A DNA stretch of 64,000 nt from an uncultured Geobacter sp. (GCA_903915655.1 CAIWTU010000157.1:1-64000); one strand, 5' to 3'. Shown: positions 34,646 to 43,672, numbered from the stretch's first letter. The notes: generated by a model not told the origin, from the letters alone. A program made the numbers and translations.

Positions 34646-35563
34646 ATGAAAAAACCTGATCTTTCCGTTGAAATAGCCGGTATAAAAATGCGCAACCCTG
34701 TGATGACCGCCTCCGGAACCTTCGGGTACGGTGAGGAGTTTTCCCCATACCTCGATCTGGATACCCTCGGCGCTATCGTAACCAAAGGGCTTTCCCTCGC
34801 TCCAAGGGCTGGTAACCCCACGCCCAGAATCGTTGAAACTCCAGGCGGGATGCTCAATGCCATAGGGTTGCAAAACGTCGGTATTGATGCCTTTATCGAG
34901 AAAAAAATCCCTTTTCTGAGAAATTTGAACACTCCGGTTATCGTCAATTTCTTCGGGAACAGTATTGATGAATATGCCGAACTGGCCGCCCGCCTGGATT
35001 TGGTTCCCGAAGTGGCCGCCATGGAGATCAATATTTCATGCCCGAATGTAAAGCATGGCGGCATTGCTTTCGGGGTCGATCCGAAGGCGGCTTTCTCGGT
35101 CGTAAAGGCAGTGCGGGAAATGACCATTAAGCCGATCATTGTTAAACTATCACCCAACGTAACTGACATAGTGGAAATGGCACAGGCATGTGCCGAGGCC
35201 GATGCCGATGCGCTTTCCCTGATCAATACCCTGACCGGTATGGCTATTGATCTGGATAAACGAAAACCGGTGCTGGCGAACGTGACAGGTGGATTGTCGG
35301 GTCCGGCCCTGAAACCACTGGCCCTGCGGATGGTCTGGCAGGTGTCCCGGGCGGTGAAGCTGCCAATCATCGGTATTGGAGGCATTACCAATGCAATCGA
35401 TGCGCTCGAATTTATGCTGGCTGGCGCCACGGCAGTACAGATCGGTACTGCCAATTTCATAAACCCCGGCATTGCACAGAAAATTACGGAGGATATGGAG
35501 CTTTACCTTGTCAAAAACGGGATAACAGATGTAAAGGAACTGGTCGGTGCACTAGAAATCTGA
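34646..35563 (+). CDS. pyrD: Dihydroorotate dehydrogenase, class 1B catalytic subunit
   Basis: Oxidises dihydroorotate to orotate, FMN-dependent. 305 residues from ATG 34646 (start [12 protein letters not shown] as in the family; a GTG at 34622 is possible but less conserved). Class 1B features: catalytic Cys in [11 protein letters not shown]-binding [26 protein letters not shown], and the adjacent pyrK. Feeds orotate to PyrE. Confidence 0.96.
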   Translation: MKKPDLSVEIAGIKMRNPVMTASGTFGYGEEFSPYLDLDTLGAIVTKGLSLAPRAGNPTPRIVETPGGMLNAIGLQNVGIDAFIEKKIPFLRNLNTPVIVNFFGNSIDEYAELAARLDLVPEVAAMEINISCPNVKHGGIAFGVDPKAAFSVVKAVREMTIKPIIVKLSPNVTDIVEMAQACAEADADALSLINTLTGMAIDLDKRKPVLANVTGGLSGPALKPLALRMVWQVSRAVKLPIIGIGGITNAIDALEFMLAGATAVQIGTANFINPGIAQKITEDMELYLVKNGITDVKELVGALEI

Positions 35564-35601
35564 TAATATGGTAAATAACTTCAAGAATGAAGGAGTCGGC
35601 T

Positions 35602-36165
35602 ATGAAAACCCTGGAGGCAATCAAAACATGGAGGAGTACCCGCAGATTTCTTGATAAACCTGTCGAGAAAGAGAAGCTTGAGGCTATCCTTGAGGCTGTA
35701 CTGAGGGCGCCCTCCTGGGCCAATACGCAATGCTGGAGGCTGATACTTGTTGAAGATCTGGTCATGAAGCAGAAACTCAGCGAACTCTCCTACGTCGAGT
35801 CTTTTTTCGCACGAATACAGTACAAGTCAAATCCTGCACAGAAGGGGATTGTCCAGGCGCCGATGGTTATTCTCCTTTGTGCCGACCCGGCCAGCTCGGG
35901 TAAAATATGGGAGAAGGAATATTATATGACAGATGCTGGCATTGCTTCCCAGAACCTTATGCTTGCGGCCCATTCTCTTGGCCTTGGCACGGTATTCGTT
36001 GGGGTTTTTGACGAAGAGAAGATCCGCTCCCTGCTGCAGATCCCCGAGGGGATCCGGATTGTGGGCCTATTTCCGGTCGGTTATCCGGCTGATGTAGGTG
36101 AAGTTAGGCCAAGGAAATCGTTGGGTGAAATTGTCTTCTCGGAAAAATGGGGAGCAAGCTTCTGA
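35602..36165 (+). CDS. Nitroreductase-family flavoprotein
   Basis: FMN-dependent NAD(P)H oxidoreductase fold, 187 residues. RSTRRFLDKPVEKEKLEAILEAVLRAPSWANTQ is the classic FMN-binding N-terminus; GIASQNLMLAAHSLGLGT and the C-terminal PVGYPA complete the family pattern. Substrate unknown. ATG 35602 is preferred over 35587 because AAGGAG is 6 nt upstream and the family starts at MKTLEAI. Last gene before a terminator. Confidence 0.9.
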   Translation: MKTLEAIKTWRSTRRFLDKPVEKEKLEAILEAVLRAPSWANTQCWRLILVEDLVMKQKLSELSYVESFFARIQYKSNPAQKGIVQAPMVILLCADPASSGKIWEKEYYMTDAGIASQNLMLAAHSLGLGTVFVGVFDEEKIRSLLQIPEGIRIVGLFPVGYPADVGEVRPRKSLGEIVFSEKWGASF

Positions 36166-36188
36166 TCTGAAGCTTGATGATGAGTAGG

Positions 36189-36222
36189 AAAAGGGCGGAA
36201 TCGATAGATTTTCCGCCTTTTT
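36189..36222 (+). terminator. Rho-independent terminator after the nitroreductase gene
   Basis: GGCGGAA at 36194-36200 pairs with TTCCGCC at 36211-36217, preceded by an A-run and followed by TTTTT. Confidence 0.8.
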
Positions 36223-36431
36223 AATTGCGTTTCTTTCCCGGATATTCTGCGTGCGACGGGTAGTTGTTTACTCGACGTGCGAGCTGGAAGATATCTTTGA
36301 AAGTCCAGCTTGACAGCTGAGATTCCCTGCCGGGTAGGAGGTACTCCTGATGAGTGTCGATTTTTCTTACAACACTAATAACAACCCAGCTAAAGGCAGT
36401 AAAATACCTCTTAATATCAACTACATACAGA

Positions 36432-36448
36432 TTGGCATAACTATTGCT
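36432..36448 (+). promoter_or_regulatory. Sigma-54-type promoter for the PEP-CTERM gene
   Basis: TTGGCATAACTATTGCT contains GG at 36434 and GC at 36446 separated by exactly 10 bp, with TTGC at the -12 position, close to the consensus TGGCAC-N5-TTGCW. It lies 67 bp before the ATG. The rest of the interval 36223-36514 shows nothing I can assign. Confidence 0.6.
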
Positions 36449-36514
36449 GCTCTGTAATCAACTACCTTTCCCGAATTGATAACTCAAACCTGACGACAGA
36501 CAAGGAGTAAAATC

Positions 36515-37219
36515 ATGGAAAAAATAATCGTTCTTCTAACTCTTTTGGTGTTGATGTCCGGGCTAACTAACGGGGCTACCGCCTACACTATCAACTATTC
36601 AAACACGGGGACTGGTGGTCAGTATACAACTCCCTACCTTGCTGGTCCTGGCGTTGCCAATCTGACGGTAGAAACTTTTGACCCTCAGACTCAGCCTCTA
36701 AATTGGACATGGGATGGTAACTACAGTGTTGTTACAGGGAGCCAAAGTGGTCTTTATGCTGCACCAGCGGGTGGTTTGAGCGTTTCTGACCCTTCCCGCT
36801 ATGTGACGACCCCAAAACAACTCGGCGCCTCACCCGGTAATTATGTGACGGTAACAAACTTAGGCGGAACATATAATTATTTTGGTCTCTGGTGGGGGTC
36901 TGTTGACGGGTACAATACCCTGACATTTTACAAAAATGGACAGCTGGTACAATCTTTTACAGGTAACGAGGCGATAAATCCGAGTCATGCGAATGGCGAT
37001 CAAACCGCATCCTCAACCAATCTGTATATTAATTTCCTCAACCTGCCCGAGTTCGATAGCTTCAGGCTGGCAAGTACGAATTATGCTTTCGAGGCTGACA
37101 ATATTGCAGTCGGTAATGTTGCTCCTGTCCCTGAACCAGGCACAGTATTACTGTTAGGTCTCGGACTGTTCGGACTTGCCATCTATGGCAAGCGTCGCAT
37201 GAACAGGGAAGCCTTATGA
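36515..37219 (+). CDS. PEP-CTERM-sorted exported protein
   Basis: 234 residues. Signal peptide of about 23 residues (IIVLLTLLVLMSGLTNG.ATA). The C-terminus has the full sorting signal: VPEPGT, a hydrophobic segment LLLGLGLFGLAIYG and a basic KRRMNR tail, which exosortase recognises and cleaves; mature proteins go to the surface or exopolysaccharide matrix. The middle is rich in Gly, Asn, Thr and aromatic residues (beta-rich, FGLWWGSVDGYNTL), cysteine-free, with no named domain. ATG follows AAGGAG. A monocistronic gene with its own sigma-54-type promoter and terminator. Confidence 0.9.
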   Translation: MEKIIVLLTLLVLMSGLTNGATAYTINYSNTGTGGQYTTPYLAGPGVANLTVETFDPQTQPLNWTWDGNYSVVTGSQSGLYAAPAGGLSVSDPSRYVTTPKQLGASPGNYVTVTNLGGTYNYFGLWWGSVDGYNTLTFYKNGQLVQSFTGNEAINPSHANGDQTASSTNLYINFLNLPEFDSFRLASTNYAFEADNIAVGNVAPVPEPGTVLLLGLGLFGLAIYGKRRMNREAL

Positions 37220-37242
37220 TAAATACCAGTCAGAGCTTACTG

Positions 37243-37275
37243 AAAAAGGGCGTTGTGATACAACGCCCTTTTTTT
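37243..37275 (+). terminator. Rho-independent terminator after the PEP-CTERM gene
   Basis: AAAAAGGGCGTTGT and ACAACGCCCTTTTT pair with a 3-nt loop at 37257-37259, continuing into a T-run ending at 37275. It can also work for the convergent minus-strand operon. Confidence 0.9.
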
Positions 37276-37379
37276 GTCAGCAAACTTTACAGGCTTGAGA
37301 AACCGGTTGAGAGCAGGGTGGCTGAGAAAGAGATACTGGAACAGGGAATTCCGGAACTCATATCAGTTTACGACCCTTT

Positions 37380-37574
37380 TTATTCACCTGTCACCCGGTT
37401 CAGTTCTTCAAGAAGCAAATCGACATCGACCTTGTGCACGACGGCGCTGCTTTCCAGTTTCTCAAAGTCCGCGACCTGACATTCAAAACAGTCAAGGCCG
37501 AATTTGTCGAATATTACAAGTGTTTGCGGGTAACTTCTTATTATGTCGCCAATAATCATATCTTTGGTAATCAT
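37380..37574 (-). CDS. DUF1858 domain protein
   Basis: A 64-residue protein that is a single DUF1858 domain: ITKDMIIGDIIRSYPQTLVIFDKFGLDCFECQ, with a CxxC pair (Cys29 and Cys32), then a helix ending DVDLLLEELN. The domain occurs alone or fused to redox proteins, often near hybrid cluster proteins, and a redox or disulfide role is proposed but unproven. ATG follows GAGAGG. 38 bp after the aspartate aminotransferase gene and likely co-transcribed. Confidence 0.85.
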   Translation of the reverse strand: MITKDMIIGDIIRSYPQTLVIFDKFGLDCFECQVADFEKLESSAVVHKVDVDLLLEELNRVTGE

Positions 37575-37612
37575 GGGTGCCTCTCAATGCTGGTGATTAA
37601 ACCGGTCTGGCT

Positions 37613-38806
37613 TTACTTGAGGTTTCTTACGGCCGTATCGATCCGATCAAGGCCTTCAGTTATATTCCTCATGCTGGTGGAATAGGATAGTCTGACGAAT
37701 TTGTCAGCCCCGAAGGCTATGCCCGGGACCAGAGCCACCCTGGCCTGTTCCAGGAGATAAGCAGCAAAATCAGTGGAGTTACAGATTACCTTCCCCTCAA
37801 AACTCTTACCGTAGATTTGCGAAAAATTCGGAAAGGCATAGAAGGCGCCGGTTGATTTGAAACATGAGACGCCAGGTATGGCGTTAAGACGGTCTATGAT
37901 ATAGGTGCGGCGTTTTTCGAATTCGACCACCATGCTGGCTACGGCGTGCTGTGGACCGTTCAGCGCCTCGACTGCTGCCTTTTGTGCAATGGAACAGGGA
38001 TTGGAGGTGGACTGGGACTGCATCTTGGTCATGGCGGATATCAGATCGGCTGGGCCGGCGGCGTAACCAATTCGCCATCCAGTCATTGAATATGTCTTGG
38101 AGACGCCGTTCACCACAATTACGCGTGGTTGCAGAGCCGGCAGGGCAGTGGCAATGTTGTAGAATGTCTGATTGTCGTACAGTAGTCTTTCATAGATATC
38201 GTCTGTTATTATTGCAAAATCGTGCCTCAGGCAGACTTCTCCCAGGCTCTTCAATTCGTCCAGGCTGTATGTGGAACCGGTCGGATTGCATGGTGAGTTT
38301 AGGATGAGCGCCCTGGTATTTTTTGTAATTACCTTTTCCAGCTGCTCAGGGGTAATTTTGAAGGCGGCCCCCTCGTCGGTTTCTATAAAAACCGGTTTGC
38401 CCCCGGCCAGGATGACCTGGTCGGGATAGGAAACCCAGTAAGGCGCCGGGATGATAACTTCATCGCCTTCCTGGACCAAGGCCTGTGAAATATTGTAGAG
38501 GGAGTGCTTTGCGCCACAGGCAACGGAGATCTCGTTTCTCGCATAATCGAGGGCGTTATCTCTTTTCAGTTTGGCGATAATGGCATCCTTGAGTTCATCT
38601 GTACCCCCCACTGGCGTATATTTGGTGAAGCCGGTCTCTATCGCCTTCCTGGCTGCTTCCTTGATATTATCCGGCGTGTCGAAATCCGGTTCTCCGGCGC
38701 CAAAGCCTATGACATCCAGACCCTGTGACTTGAGGGCCTTCGCCTTTGCGTCTATAGCCAGGGTAGGTGAAGGCTTGATTTTGTTCACGCGATCTGCCAG
38801 GTGCAT
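37613..38806 (-). CDS. Pyridoxal-phosphate aspartate aminotransferase (class I)
   Basis: 397 residues, subgroup I-gamma of the aminotransferases. PLP lysine in VNGVSKTYSMTGWRIGY, substrate-binding GAGEPDFDTPDNI and YTPVGGT near the N-terminus, and NSPCNPTG are present. Usually transaminates aspartate with 2-oxoglutarate; some homologues also act on prephenate. ATG follows AAGGAG. Part of the minus-strand run aldolase-rsmD-coaD-aminotransferase-DUF1858. Confidence 0.93.
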   Translation of the reverse strand: MHLADRVNKIKPSPTLAIDAKAKALKSQGLDVIGFGAGEPDFDTPDNIKEAARKAIETGFTKYTPVGGTDELKDAIIAKLKRDNALDYARNEISVACGAKHSLYNISQALVQEGDEVIIPAPYWVSYPDQVILAGGKPVFIETDEGAAFKITPEQLEKVITKNTRALILNSPCNPTGSTYSLDELKSLGEVCLRHDFAIITDDIYERLLYDNQTFYNIATALPALQPRVIVVNGVSKTYSMTGWRIGYAAGPADLISAMTKMQSQSTSNPCSIAQKAAVEALNGPQHAVASMVVEFEKRRTYIIDRLNAIPGVSCFKSTGAFYAFPNFSQIYGKSFEGKVICNSTDFAAYLLEQARVALVPGIAFGADKFVRLSYSTSMRNITEGLDRIDTAVRNLK

Positions 38807-38854
38807 TAGTATCTCCTTGTCATTAAATGGAATGGAAGTTCTATTGAGGCAGAT

Positions 38855-39340
38855 TCATCTGCCGAATTTAGCGTCGAGCGCTTTCTTGACAATTGGCGGC
38901 ACCAGTCCGTCAACAGGGCCGTTCAGTGAACTCACCTCTTTTACTACAGAAGAGGAGAGGAAGCTGTAGAAAACCGAGGTCATCAGAAATACCGTCTCTA
39001 CATCTTTGGCAATGTTGCGATTTATCTGTGCCATCTGTAATTCATACTCAAAATCAGAAATTGCTCTCAGACCACGAATGATGACCTTTGCCTTGTTGGC
39101 GTGCACGTAGTCTATCAGAAGACCCTCGAAGGTGTCAACTTTTGCCCGACTGTTTTCCTTCATCGCTGCCTTGATAAGTCCGACACGTTCTTCAACGGTG
39201 AAGAGCGGATCTTTCTTGCTGTTGCGCGTAACGGCAATGATAACTTCATCAAATATTGTCATGGCGCGATTAATGATATCGAGATGACCAAAAGTCAACG
39301 GATCGAATGAACCGGGGTAGACGGCAATTTTTCTGTTCAT
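38855..39340 (-). CDS. coaD: Phosphopantetheine adenylyltransferase
   Basis: Penultimate step of coenzyme A synthesis. 161 residues. The nucleotidyltransferase motif PGSFDPLTFGHLDII, RGLRAISDFEYELQMA and the SSSVVKEV segment match the hexameric bacterial enzyme. Start overlaps the rsmD stop (ATGA), a common rsmD-coaD pairing. Confidence 0.97.
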   Translation of the reverse strand: MNRKIAVYPGSFDPLTFGHLDIINRAMTIFDEVIIAVTRNSKKDPLFTVEERVGLIKAAMKENSRAKVDTFEGLLIDYVHANKAKVIIRGLRAISDFEYELQMAQINRNIAKDVETVFLMTSVFYSFLSSSVVKEVSSLNGPVDGLVPPIVKKALDAKFGR

Positions 39341-39915
39341 GATGTTAATTCTCCAGTCTGTAAGGTAAAGAAGGCGAGGGCCGTGTCGCCATAGATCCTT
39401 CTGTCTATTTCCCGCAGACCCCCAAAAGTGGTCCCTGGATTTTCTTTGGAAGAAAACTCTGTTATAATTAAAGAAGTTGCATCGATCAGGCTTGAAGTTG
39501 CGAGGTAATACATCGGTTTATCCAGTAGATTCTGGTGATAGGGTGGATCAATAAAAACCAGCCGGAAAGTTCGTTCGGTTTCTTCCAGAGACTTCAGCGC
39601 CGCAATACTATCCTTTAGAAGAACCTGACTTCTCCCGGAAAAATCTGTCATCTCAAGATTCTTTTTCACAAGTTCGACCGAATCGCGATGATTGTCTATG
39701 AACACCGCTTCTACCGCTCCCCTGCTCAAGGCCTCGATCCCAAGATTGCCGGTGCCGGCATAGATATCAAGGACGTGACAACCGGAGAAGGAGCCGATCA
39801 TTCCGTTCAGGATATTAAACAGAGCTTCTTTTACCCTGTCGGAGGTCGGTCTTATTCGCCGGTCCTTGGGGGAATATAGTCTGCGTCCTTTGGCGGAACC
39901 GGCGATGATCCTCAC
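39337..39915 (-). CDS. rsmD: 16S rRNA (guanine966-N2)-methyltransferase
   Basis: 192 residues, SAM-dependent N2-methylation of G966 of 16S rRNA. MRIIAGSAKGRRL, RPTSDRVKEALFNIL, the SAM motif DIYAGTGNLGIEALSRGA and the catalytic DPPY motif are present. Its start overlaps the stop of the aldolase-like gene by 4 nt and its stop overlaps coaD, so the three genes are translationally coupled. Confidence 0.96.
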   Translation of the reverse strand: MRIIAGSAKGRRLYSPKDRRIRPTSDRVKEALFNILNGMIGSFSGCHVLDIYAGTGNLGIEALSRGAVEAVFIDNHRDSVELVKKNLEMTDFSGRSQVLLKDSIAALKSLEETERTFRLVFIDPPYHQNLLDKPMYYLATSSLIDATSLIITEFSSKENPGTTFGGLREIDRRIYGDTALAFFTLQTGELTS

Positions 39916-40997
39916 GAGTCGCGCAGCAGGGCATGGGCAAGTTTGGTGGCGCTTCCTCTGGCGTTAAAGGCTGTCAGGAATTCCTTGGCTTCCCGGTAGG
40001 CCATTTTATCTATCTGGCGAATATTTTCTTCAGGAATGGAATCTATTTCGGCTTTAAACACCTTCGTGGCATATTTGATGTCTCTTTTGTTTTCCCTTGC
40101 CCAGAGTCGCATGGAGTCTATCAACTCGAGTGGCAGACCGGCATGCGCCACATTCTGCCAGAGTGTCCCGATATTGCCTTTTTGTATCCCATATTTGACA
40201 AGCTTGCCGACCAGATGTGGCGGTGTTCCGGTAATGCCGTGCTGTACGAGCCCGGTTAATCCGTACGATCTGGCGACCTTGAATATTTTGAGAGTCCGGG
40301 TGAGGTCGATTTTGACTACCTCCCCTTCAAGGTAGTTACCGCGTTTGGAGCCGTTGTTTATGGAGAGTAGTTGCGGTGCAACTCCGTGTGCCTTTATACC
40401 GGCAAGAAAAATCTCGGCTTCAGATAGCGTAGTCAGGGATGCCGCATCACCCCCCTGTCTTTCCTCGCCAATTTCTAATTCCAGACCATATCCCAGTGCC
40501 AGGATTTTCTGCGCAAGCCCGGATACAATACCACAGTTTTCCTGCAGCGGGTTGAAAGAGGCATCGAGGGCGAACGAGGTATAACCTGCATCTATCTGAG
40601 TCTGGATAAGTATTCGAGCTGCCGATAATTCTTCGGGGCCGGTATCCCGAATGGTGATATGATCACCACAGATGAGAAAAGGTCTGGTAAAGTTGCACTT
40701 TTGCGCATATTCAAAAATAGTGTTGCAAAAAATTTCCGGGGTTTGGGCAGTGTAACCGCCATCGGTTCCACCCTCGGTTTTGGTGAGTTCAAATGCTACA
40801 ACGGCATCCAGATCCTCAGCGGCTTTCATAATACCAGGTATTACATGTTTAATTCTGGTATTACACCCCATTATGATCATGTTTTCGTCTTTCAGCGCCG
40901 TAAAAACATCCCTGCCGCTCAGGAGGCAGATATTATTCTGATTGCCCAGGATTTTTCGAATTTTTTCGGGAACATGTTCGAGCAGTTTTTTATTCAT
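39912..40997 (-). CDS. Class II aldolase-like protein
   Basis: 361 residues from ATG 40997. Pattern matches class II fructose/tagatose-bisphosphate aldolases: FLICGDHITI (metal His), YTSFALDASFNPLQEN, a Glu-rich LELEIGEERQGGD, and LVQHGITGTP (second metal His) followed by GNIGTLWQN. The region that normally supplies another metal His (GxxHGxY) reads NNGSKRGNYL, so a zinc ligand seems to be missing. Function as a true aldolase is therefore doubtful. A GTG at 41051 would add 18 residues; neither start has a good ribosome site. First gene of the rsmD-coaD operon. Confidence 0.65.
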   Translation of the reverse strand: MNKKLLEHVPEKIRKILGNQNNICLLSGRDVFTALKDENMIIMGCNTRIKHVIPGIMKAAEDLDAVVAFELTKTEGGTDGGYTAQTPEIFCNTIFEYAQKCNFTRPFLICGDHITIRDTGPEELSAARILIQTQIDAGYTSFALDASFNPLQENCGIVSGLAQKILALGYGLELEIGEERQGGDAASLTTLSEAEIFLAGIKAHGVAPQLLSINNGSKRGNYLEGEVVKIDLTRTLKIFKVARSYGLTGLVQHGITGTPPHLVGKLVKYGIQKGNIGTLWQNVAHAGLPLELIDSMRLWARENKRDIKYATKVFKAEIDSIPEENIRQIDKMAYREAKEFLTAFNARGSATKLAHALLRDS

Positions 40998-41085
40998 GCG
41001 AGCACCAATTATTCTTCGTAAATAACAAGAAATGTTCGAAAAATCTACCACGACCCGGTTCCGGGAGTCAAGGGCAACTTTCTGG

Positions 41086-41114
41086 TTGACACCCTTCGCT
41101 GCGCGGAGTCTAAT
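41086..41114 (+). promoter_or_regulatory. Sigma-70-type promoter for the dGTPase gene
   Basis: TTGACA at 41086-41091, 17-bp spacer, TCTAAT at 41109-41114. It gives a leader of about 235 nt that carries the hairpin element at 41217. Confidence 0.55.
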
Positions 41115-41216
41115 GTTTAAACTGTATCAGGAGATTATAGGCCAGGTAAAGGCAGAATAGTCAAGAAACGAGAGGATTAGGGCAGGAAATAAAATTCAGT
41201 GGAATCTGTAATTGGT

Positions 41217-41292
41217 GCACTCGCAAATAGTAGTTCACCCCTTGACGGGAGGGGGGCAGGGGGGAGGGGACTTTTCTGAGAATTTGCGAGAG
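41217..41292. repeat. Dispersed hairpin element with terminal inverted repeats, copy 1
   Basis: Bounded by GCACTCGCAAAT and ATTTGCGAGAGC, an 11-of-12 terminal inverted repeat; the interior has GACGGGAGGGG and GGGGAGGGGACTTTTC. It reads in the minus sense as the same element as at 61835 and 62924. Size and terminal symmetry suggest a MITE or REP-type non-autonomous element. Confidence 0.65.
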
Positions 41293-41356
41293 CAGCTGTT
41301 ATTGATTAAATTACTCCGTAAGCAGTTTTGAGAGCAATCAGAGGAGGCTAAATACC

Positions 41357-42505
41357 ATGTTTGTAACATCTTCACGGGAGAGACCGGACCTGGCTGACTA
41401 TGCTGCAAAAAGTTCACTCTCCAGGGGTAGAAAACATCCAGAGGAATTAAGGGACGACCGTCCGGTCTTTGAGCGGGATCGGGACCGGATTATCCATTGT
41501 GCCGCTTTCCGCCGACTAGAATACAAGACACAGGTGTTCGTCAATCATGAGGGTGACTACTACCGGACCAGGCTTACCCATTCCCTGGAGGTTGCCCAGA
41601 TCGGCAAGGCGGTTGCCCGTCGCCTGAACTTAAATGAAGAACTTACCGAGGCATTGGCGCTTGCCCACGACCTTGGGCACACACCATTCGGTCATACCGG
41701 TGAGGAAGTGCTGAATCTGTTGATGAAAGGTCATGGCGGTTTTGAGCACAACCTGCAGTCACTCAGGGTGGTAGATCAACTGGAGGAGCGCTATCCGGGC
41801 TTCAACGGCCTGAACCTCTCCTGGGAAACCAGAGAGGGAATTATCAAGCATACCTCGCCCTACGACCGCCCTGCAGAGATCATAGCGGAGTTTTTGCCTG
41901 GGACGGTTCCGCTGATCGAGGCGCAGATTATCAATTATGCCGATGAGATTGCTTACAATAATCATGATATAGACGATGGTCTAAAGTCGGGTCTCATAAC
42001 CCTTGCCCAGTTGGAGGAGGTTGAGTTGTGGAAAGAGGTACATGATACTGTCGAAATGCGGTACCCCGGCATAGCTCCTGACAGAAAGAAGTATCAGACT
42101 ATCAGTTCTCTTATCGGACTTTTAATAAATGACCTGAGTTCCAGAACAGTTGAGAACCTCTCCAACTCCTCGATACACTCCGTTGACGACCTGCGGCGAG
42201 TAAACCGGCAGGTGGTTTCGTTCAGTCCTCTCATTGCTGAAAAAAGCTCAAAATTAAAGAGTTTTTTGCTGGAAAACCTCTACAAACACTTTAAGGTTGA
42301 AAGGATGAGGGTAAAGGCTGAGCGTTATCTGTCGCAATTATTCGATACCTACATAAAGCATCCGACACTTTTGCCCAGCAAGTACCAGAAAAAGATGGAG
42401 ATCTTCGGGAGGGAGCGGGTAGTTTGTGATTATATAGCCGGAATGACCGACCGTTTTGCCCTGGACGAATTCAAACGGCTGTTCGAGCCCTACGAGAGGG
42501 TTTGA
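41357..42505 (+). CDS. dGTP triphosphohydrolase-like HD-domain protein
   Basis: 382 residues. The HD motif is spread as HCAAFRRLEYKTQVF...RLTHSLEVAQI...AHDLGHTPFGHTGEEVL, typical of the dGTPase (Dgt) type 2 family, which hydrolyses dNTPs to nucleoside and triphosphate and so tunes dNTP pools. The C-terminal region (AGMTDRFALDEF) is also conserved. ATG follows AGAGGAGG. Separate transcript from corA is not clear; the gap is 34 bp. Confidence 0.93.
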   Translation: MFVTSSRERPDLADYAAKSSLSRGRKHPEELRDDRPVFERDRDRIIHCAAFRRLEYKTQVFVNHEGDYYRTRLTHSLEVAQIGKAVARRLNLNEELTEALALAHDLGHTPFGHTGEEVLNLLMKGHGGFEHNLQSLRVVDQLEERYPGFNGLNLSWETREGIIKHTSPYDRPAEIIAEFLPGTVPLIEAQIINYADEIAYNNHDIDDGLKSGLITLAQLEEVELWKEVHDTVEMRYPGIAPDRKKYQTISSLIGLLINDLSSRTVENLSNSSIHSVDDLRRVNRQVVSFSPLIAEKSSKLKSFLLENLYKHFKVERMRVKAERYLSQLFDTYIKHPTLLPSKYQKKMEIFGRERVVCDYIAGMTDRFALDEFKRLFEPYERV

Positions 42506-42539
42506 TTTCCATCGACTCGTTTAGAAGAGGATTGCATCT

Positions 42540-43604
42540 ATGGCCAAATTTATGAAGAAGAGATCGGTTAAAGCCGGACTACCGCCAGGTTCACTCGTAT
42601 TTATAGGCGATAAAATGGCAGGAGATGCCAAAATAACAATCATCGATTATGATGAAAACGGAGTCGAGGGAAAAAAAGCGAGTTCAATAGACGAATGTTT
42701 TCCATATAAAAACAAACCGTCGACAACATGGATCAACGTGGACCTTGTACATCAGGTCGAGATTATAGAAAAACTCGGTGAATGTTTCCATCTTCATCCC
42801 CTCGTCCTGGAAGACATCCTGAATACTGATCAACGTCCGAAAATGGAGGATTTTTCCGAATACCTCTACGTGGTCGTGAGGATGCTCTCCTGCAACGGAG
42901 GGAATGCTAAAATTGAATCAGAGCAGGTAAGCCTCATCCTGGGCGCCAACTATTTGATATCCTTTCAGGAAAAAGAAGGTGATGTCTTCGGTCCGGTAAG
43001 GGAGCGGATCAGGGGGGGGAAGGGGCATATAAGGAAAGCCGGTCCGGATTACCTTGCCTACGCTCTCCTCGATGCAATCGTGGATAACTATTTTGTGGTA
43101 CTGGAAAAAAATGGGGAGAGGATTGAGACCCTGGAGGATCAACTGCTGACCAACCCGAACCCTGCTACCCTGCAGGAGATTCATTTATTGAAGAGAGATA
43201 TGATTTTTCTCCGGAAGTCTGTCTGGCCTTTGCGTGAGGTAATTGCAGGGTTGGCGCGGGAAGGTTCCTCTCTGATCAGCGACTCCACCAGGCTTTACCT
43301 GCGTGATGTTTATGACCATACTATCCAGGTGATTGATGCGCTGGAAACTTTTCGAGATATACTCACTGGGATGCTTGAGATCTATCTCTCCAGCATAAAC
43401 CACAGGTTGAACGAAATCATGAAGTTGTTGACAATAATTGCGACCATTTTTATTCCACTGACCTTTATAGTTGGTCTATATGGGATGAATTTCAGCTATA
43501 TGCCCGAACTTAAGTGGCATTGGGGGTACCCGGCGGTCTTGTTGCTGATGCTTTCAATCAGCATCTTCATGTTGTGTTTTTTCCGAAAAAAGAAATGGCT
43601 GTAA
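42540..43604 (+). CDS. corA: CorA-family magnesium/cobalt transporter
   Basis: 354 residues. The large N-terminal cytoplasmic domain (about 285 residues, TTWINVDL, HPLVLEDILNTDQRPK) is followed by two membrane helices at the C-terminus with the YGMNF selectivity signature between them, and a positively charged end (FFRKKKWL). It forms a pentameric Mg2+ channel in the inner membrane. ATG follows AGAGGATTG. Confidence 0.95.
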   Translation: MAKFMKKRSVKAGLPPGSLVFIGDKMAGDAKITIIDYDENGVEGKKASSIDECFPYKNKPSTTWINVDLVHQVEIIEKLGECFHLHPLVLEDILNTDQRPKMEDFSEYLYVVVRMLSCNGGNAKIESEQVSLILGANYLISFQEKEGDVFGPVRERIRGGKGHIRKAGPDYLAYALLDAIVDNYFVVLEKNGERIETLEDQLLTNPNPATLQEIHLLKRDMIFLRKSVWPLREVIAGLAREGSSLISDSTRLYLRDVYDHTIQVIDALETFRDILTGMLEIYLSSINHRLNEIMKLLTIIATIFIPLTFIVGLYGMNFSYMPELKWHWGYPAVLLLMLSISIFMLCFFRKKKWL

Positions 43605-43672
43605 AGTAGATGTAGCCGGATGAAAAACTATCGGTTTACGTCCGGAAATCAGATAGCGCAGGGGAGGTTAAT

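Noticed and set aside
36223-36431. Possible c-di-GMP riboswitch upstream of the PEP-CTERM gene
   Set aside because: The conserved GEMM core and paired tetraloop pattern were not found; the stretch lies upstream of the predicted sigma-54 start.
37216-37479. Open frame after the PEP-CTERM gene
   Set aside because: It runs through the terminator at 37243-37275 and into the antisense of the DUF1858 gene; no ribosome site.
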